A stretch of 8,878 nt of DNA from Candidatus Methanomethylophilaceae archaeon (lineage in GTDB: Archaea; Thermoplasmatota; Thermoplasmata; Methanomassiliicoccales; Methanomethylophilaceae). This document shows positions 5,772 to 8,878 of this stretch, in pieces (within the stretch, counting starts at the first letter, position 1; each line of letters opens with the position of its first letter). The stretch is taken from positions 1 to 8,878 of the forward strand of contig JAFSYZ010000011.1 of NCBI GenBank assembly GCA_017455785.1, read 5' to 3'. The notes beneath the pieces were generated by a model. That model was not told the origin of the DNA. It worked only from the letters and a program-made list of their open reading frames with translations, and did no database searches. The position numbers and the translations under genes are program-made.

Positions 5772-8072
5772 TCAGGAGAATGGGATGGATACCCAGGAAT
5801 TCTCCAGATCCACTGTGAAGGAGTAGTCGTCTATGACCTTCTCCAGCCTGTCGGTGGAATCGATGGCCACAGGGAGCGGCGTTATCGCCGCCACCAGGTG
5901 GTGCCCTTCCCGGACCTCGTACAGGGTGGAGTTGAGATATATGCTGTAATCGTAGAAGCCCCCGTCCAATTCGGTGCGTTCCGCACAGGTCGTCGGGTCC
6001 TTGGTCGAAGTGGGGTTGTAGAGGTCGGCGAATCCATAGGAAACTATCTTGACGTCATCCGAGATGGTCTCGAAATCCAGAATATCGTAGTTCCTGAGCC
6101 CTCCGCCGACCCATGATGTCCCTTTTTCGACGACGGTCTTGTCCGACTCCCCGAAGGTGTAATCGACGAATTCGAATTCCTCGTCGGATACATCGAACAG
6201 GTATACGGATACAGGAAGCATGTCCCTCCCGAGATCGCCCGTGCTGATGCGCAGATGGAAGATGCCTCTGCCGTTTACCAGCCCCGTGCCGTCGATGTCC
6301 ATGAGGTACGTGCCGCTGTCCAGATCCACGATCTGTTCCGCATAGTCCAATTCGTCATAGTTCAGGTCGGATTTGGTGAAAGTGACCGTATCGGAGGGGA
6401 ATTCGTAGTCCCTCATCACGCCGTTGCCCCAAACGTCATAGGCTGTCCAGGTTTTACAGTCAGCCGATTGCACCAATACATCTGGCATCGCCGTCACGTC
6501 ATTGTCGGCACCGAAGAGGTAGTGTGAGAACCATTTGTTCACTAGCACGGAATTCCTCGTTCCGTCGACCAGCAGATCGTAGCGTTCAGTCCCGTCGGAA
6601 AGATAGTCGTGGCCTCCCTGATGCAGTATGACCTTGGTTTCCAGTCCCGCATCGACGAAACACCGGTATGCGGAATAGGCACTGTCCGCGAGAACATTGT
6701 AATCGTTGAGGCCCTGGCAAATCATCACGGCGGTGTTGCCGGGGACGACATCGGCACTCTCCCTCTTTGCCCATTCTGCGTTGAAATCCCCGTTGTCGGC
6801 CATCTGGAGTTCCTTGAGTTTCCCGCAATATGCCAGATGGATGGCCGAGACCTTCTCCCATTCCTCCTCGTCATTGATTATGGAGGTATAGTGTGATGAG
6901 AAGTAGGCCAGATACGAGATGTCAGCGTAGATGCAGCACCCCTGGGAGTTCACGTAGTTGTACACTCCGTTCATGCCAGAGTATTCGAAGACCGCCTTCA
7001 GGTTCTCCACACCCATCCCGGCCAGGTATATGCATGTGCTCCCGGCATAGGATTTCCCGAGCATGCCCACATCGCCGCTGCACCAATCCGCCTTGATGGC
7101 GATGTTCCCGGTCCTGTCCGTGTATGCGGGGGCCTTGCCGTCGAACCATTCTATCACGGACCTGTGGGCCTCCATCTCGAGATCCGATTGGCAGGTCTGC
7201 ATGCCTTCGGAACCCAATGTCCCGATCCCGGACGAGATGGCGAAGGCGTATCCGCGCACAAGGAGGTCATCGAGGGAATCGATCCTCTCGAAGGCCATGG
7301 TCGGACCCCTGGTCTCTTTGTAGTACCATTCGGACTGTTCGGAGGAAAGGGCATGCTCCATCGGGTCGGCCCTGCCTGCGGGCGTGCGGGGTTCGGGGCT
7401 GCCGTACATGGCATCCACGTCGAACTCGGAGCTTTCGAAATCGTAGACGGCTTCTCCGATACCTGCAGAATACACCCTGCCTTCATATATGACCGGGGCC
7501 TTGTATCTCCCCTCCATCGCGGATCTAGGTACCTGAAGGAACACCTTCACCAGGTCCCTCTTCCCGTCCAGGTCCGTGTCGTGTTCGGTCTCCACGTAGA
7601 CGCAGAAGCGCATTATGGCGCTGTCCGCATTGGTGTACCCTTCCGTCTTGCCGTCGGTGAATCCGAATATCGGCGCCGCCAAGCCGTTAACTATCAGAGG
7701 TCTGCCTTCTCTGATCGCGGACTTCAGCGGTCTGGCCTTATCGATCAGGGTCATGAGGTCGCCTATTGTGGGCTGTGAGTTCGGATCGCTGTCGAAATCG
7801 ATGCCGCAGGCCTCTGCCATGCAGTTCCAATATGCAGGGTAGTCGCCCAGCTGGGATTCCGTCACGCCCGCATTTAGCAGTGCGAAGTGCGAAGCGGTCT
7901 GAAAAGTCAGGTCCCTGGTGTATCCGGAAAGTATCTCGGCCGCACCGGGATCATATGATTTCATGAAGTGCCATGTGAGGTCACGGTCGTCCTCCCCATG
8001 AATCAGGACGGCGCCCGCTGCAGAGAGCAGAACGGCTGCAACGGCTATTGCAAGAACCTTCTCGACCCTCAT
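5772..8072 (-). CDS. Exported X-Pro dipeptidyl-peptidase-like S15 / CocE-NonD hydrolase
   Basis: 766 residues. Residues 1-4 (MRVE), lysine 5 and a hydrophobic stretch at about 6-24 form a signal peptide or signal anchor, so the enzyme should act outside the membrane. The alpha/beta-hydrolase core shows GKSYAGS with nucleophile Ser341, Asp457 in QGLNDYN and His488 in GGHDY. Order and spacing match the PepX-type triad (family S15), as do SGIGTLGSEG and AHRSVIEWFDGKAPAYTD. Residues from about 550 form the C-terminal beta-sandwich of the family. Likely reaction: removal of X-Pro dipeptides from peptide N-termini, though CocE-like esterases share the fold. A weak TATA-like ATTTTTAAT (8108-8116 complement) lies about 40 bp upstream; no SD is seen. 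Confidence 0.85.
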   Translation of the reverse strand: MRVEKVLAIAVAAVLLSAAGAVLIHGEDDRDLTWHFMKSYDPGAAEILSGYTRDLTFQTASHFALLNAGVTESQLGDYPAYWNCMAEACGIDFDSDPNSQPTIGDLMTLIDKARPLKSAIREGRPLIVNGLAAPIFGFTDGKTEGYTNADSAIMRFCVYVETEHDTDLDGKRDLVKVFLQVPRSAMEGRYKAPVIYEGRVYSAGIGEAVYDFESSEFDVDAMYGSPEPRTPAGRADPMEHALSSEQSEWYYKETRGPTMAFERIDSLDDLLVRGYAFAISSGIGTLGSEGMQTCQSDLEMEAHRSVIEWFDGKAPAYTDRTGNIAIKADWCSGDVGMLGKSYAGSTCIYLAGMGVENLKAVFEYSGMNGVYNYVNSQGCCIYADISYLAYFSSHYTSIINDEEEWEKVSAIHLAYCGKLKELQMADNGDFNAEWAKRESADVVPGNTAVMICQGLNDYNVLADSAYSAYRCFVDAGLETKVILHQGGHDYLSDGTERYDLLVDGTRNSVLVNKWFSHYLFGADNDVTAMPDVLVQSADCKTWTAYDVWGNGVMRDYEFPSDTVTFTKSDLNYDELDYAEQIVDLDSGTYLMDIDGTGLVNGRGIFHLRISTGDLGRDMLPVSVYLFDVSDEEFEFVDYTFGESDKTVVEKGTSWVGGGLRNYDILDFETISDDVKIVSYGFADLYNPTSTKDPTTCAERTELDGGFYDYSIYLNSTLYEVREGHHLVAAITPLPVAIDSTDRLEKVIDDYSFTVDLENSWVSIPFS

Positions 8073-8196
8073 GGATATCGAACTTCGGTGGCCTATCGCG
8101 AAGCGGGATTAAAAATGCGTGCATGCACCCTGTCCGAACAACCGTTTAGGGATTCCCTGCAATCCTCATGTTCTTCGGTCTTCGGATGATGACCTG

Positions 8197-8217
8197 AGCG
8201 GTTCCCGGCGGGTCCGC
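8197..8217 (+). repeat. Repeat copy 4: tRNA-derived core after element 3
   Basis: GCGGTTCCCGGCGGGTCCGC (8198-8217) is identical to copies 2 and 3 over all 20 bases, including the five bases GCGGT that precede the core and are not in the tRNA. Flanks have diverged. It lies 101 bp before the probable start of the metallophosphoesterase, which could therefore belong to a fourth element whose far end is outside the window. Confidence 0.8.
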
Positions 8218-8317
8218 TTTCATCGTATTCAGAGTTCTTTTGTGTCAAGACGGATAATCTTGATTAATCTGTAACGGATATGCTGTTCATCCGGAACAGT
8301 TCAGAAGGAGGGGGATC

Positions 8318-8878
8318 ACGGACACCGCAACAACAGTATTGCTCATCGCCGAAATCATACTGGCATGGATTATACTGACCGCTATCCAGTTCCCGCTCAG
8401 GAAAGAGGAACATATGATCCTTCGTCCGATCATCTTTCTTCTGAAAGTCATCTTGATCCCGGCGGTCGCACTGCTGGCCATGGGCATTGAATGGTCGGTG
8501 CCCTATACACACGACGACATACTTTGTGCTGTATACATAGCATTGATCGGTGATGTGGCCGCAAGCGTGATCGAGTACATTGTCCGTAGGATAAGATCCT
8601 GGAGGGAAGTCAGTGATAAGCTGCGTGGCAGATTCGATTACAGGGTGGGCGTGTCCATAGGCCTGGCGGTATGCTTCGCCACGCTGGCATTCGCTATGGT
8701 GAATGCCGAGACGGTAAGGATGGATGCCCATGAATGGCAGGCGGACGGCCTTGTTCAGGAACACACCTTCGCATTCGCGGCCGACCTGCATACAGGATCA
8801 TCGATGTCGATGGACGCGCTCAGGGAGTTCTGCAGGCAGGTCAATGATTCTGATGCAGAGTTCCTGGTCCTCGGAGGG
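8318..8878 (+). CDS. Membrane-anchored metallophosphoesterase (partial, start uncertain)
   Basis: The frame is open from a TGA at about 8260 to the window edge. The 187 residues from 8318 have four probable membrane helices (about 4-23, 34-57, 68-89 and 110-129). They are followed by the first half of a calcineurin-like phosphoesterase: FAADLHTG (Asp156, His158, motif I) and EFLVLGG, which normally continues to GGD. The metal-dependent catalytic domain would follow the last helix; its side of the membrane and its substrate cannot be told. No ATG or GTG opens the frame. AAGGAGG (8305-8311) is a strong SD, but six bases on is ACG (8318), and ATC is at 8315. Other in-frame starts are TTG at 8339 without SD, and ATG at 8414, which would lose the first helix. 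Confidence 0.7.

Larger units (their letters stand above)
5642..8202. mobile_element. Putative integrative element 3 (2561 bp, one peptidase gene)
   Basis: Bounded by cores at 5642-5656 and 8203-8217 and filled by a single exported peptidase gene. Its right arm resembles those of elements 1 and 2 only weakly. Its left arm (before 8197) shares little beyond GATGACCTGAGCGG, comparable to GATGTCTTAAGCGG in copy 3. It may be an older integrant or a related but different element type. Confidence 0.45.

Noticed and set aside
7164..7778. 204-residue plus-strand reading frame
   Set aside because: Antisense to the S15 peptidase, whose motifs and catalytic triad are clear; a shadow of its GC-rich codons.
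2227..8217. CRISPR array
   Set aside because: The repeats are 1.6-2.6 kb apart with genes between them; no short regular spacers.
2227..8217. Integrase, transposase or reverse transcriptase inside the modules
   Set aside because: None of the long reading frames shows tyrosine or serine recombinase, DDE or RT motifs. Any recombinase must act from outside the window.
8264..8791. 175-residue minus-strand reading frame
   Set aside because: It is antisense to the metallophosphoesterase frame, which has membrane helices and the DLH motif; the minus frame has no recognisable motif.

Overview
The window is archaeal. It carries Rpo7, Spt4, an archaeal-type GTP-dependent dephospho-CoA kinase, eS24 and eS27 in one tight operon, with TATA boxes and Shine-Dalgarno sites ahead of genes. 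Gene content and the abundance of DUF4143 ATPases suggest a Thermoplasmata-related euryarchaeon, possibly a Methanomassiliicoccales-type methanogen; this lineage call is inference.

Layout. Positions 1-167 are the C-terminal end of a membrane pyrophosphatase (hppA), closed by a GCAA-loop hairpin. Positions 298-2054 are a housekeeping operon, rpo7-spt4-dephospho-CoA kinase-rps24e-rps27ae, in which adjacent genes overlap or lie 5 nt apart. tRNA-Arg(CCG) lies at 2167-2240. From its 3' end onward the character changes to accessory DNA: two different AAA+ DUF4143-type ATPases (2342-3670 minus, 4233-5513 plus), an exported X-Pro dipeptidyl-peptidase-like S15 hydrolase (5772-8072 minus), and the start of a membrane-anchored metallophosphoesterase that runs off the end (about 8318 onward).

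Main observation. The last 14 bases of the tRNA plus the next base (15 bp, 2227-2241) recur exactly at 4020-4034, 5642-5656 and 8203-8217. The three downstream copies share a leader (AGCGGT) not found in the tRNA, and together they form an imperfect dyad. The copies divide the accessory region into modules of 1793, 1622 and 2561 bp with exactly one protein gene each. The first two modules also share longer end sequences on both sides, including repeated GTATAC-type and GTATAAGTTACC-type motifs that look like recombinase or operator arm sites. I read this as a tandem array of single-gene integrative elements (cassettes) accreted at the 3' end of tRNA-Arg, with the integrase supplied from elsewhere. 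No recombinase gene is visible here. Similarity between element ends falls with distance from the tRNA, as serial insertion at the tRNA would produce.

How the genes relate. The housekeeping operon couples transcription elongation (Rpo7, Spt4), CoA synthesis and the small ribosomal subunit. The accessory genes show no shared pathway; each has its own upstream region, as expected of independently acquired cargo.
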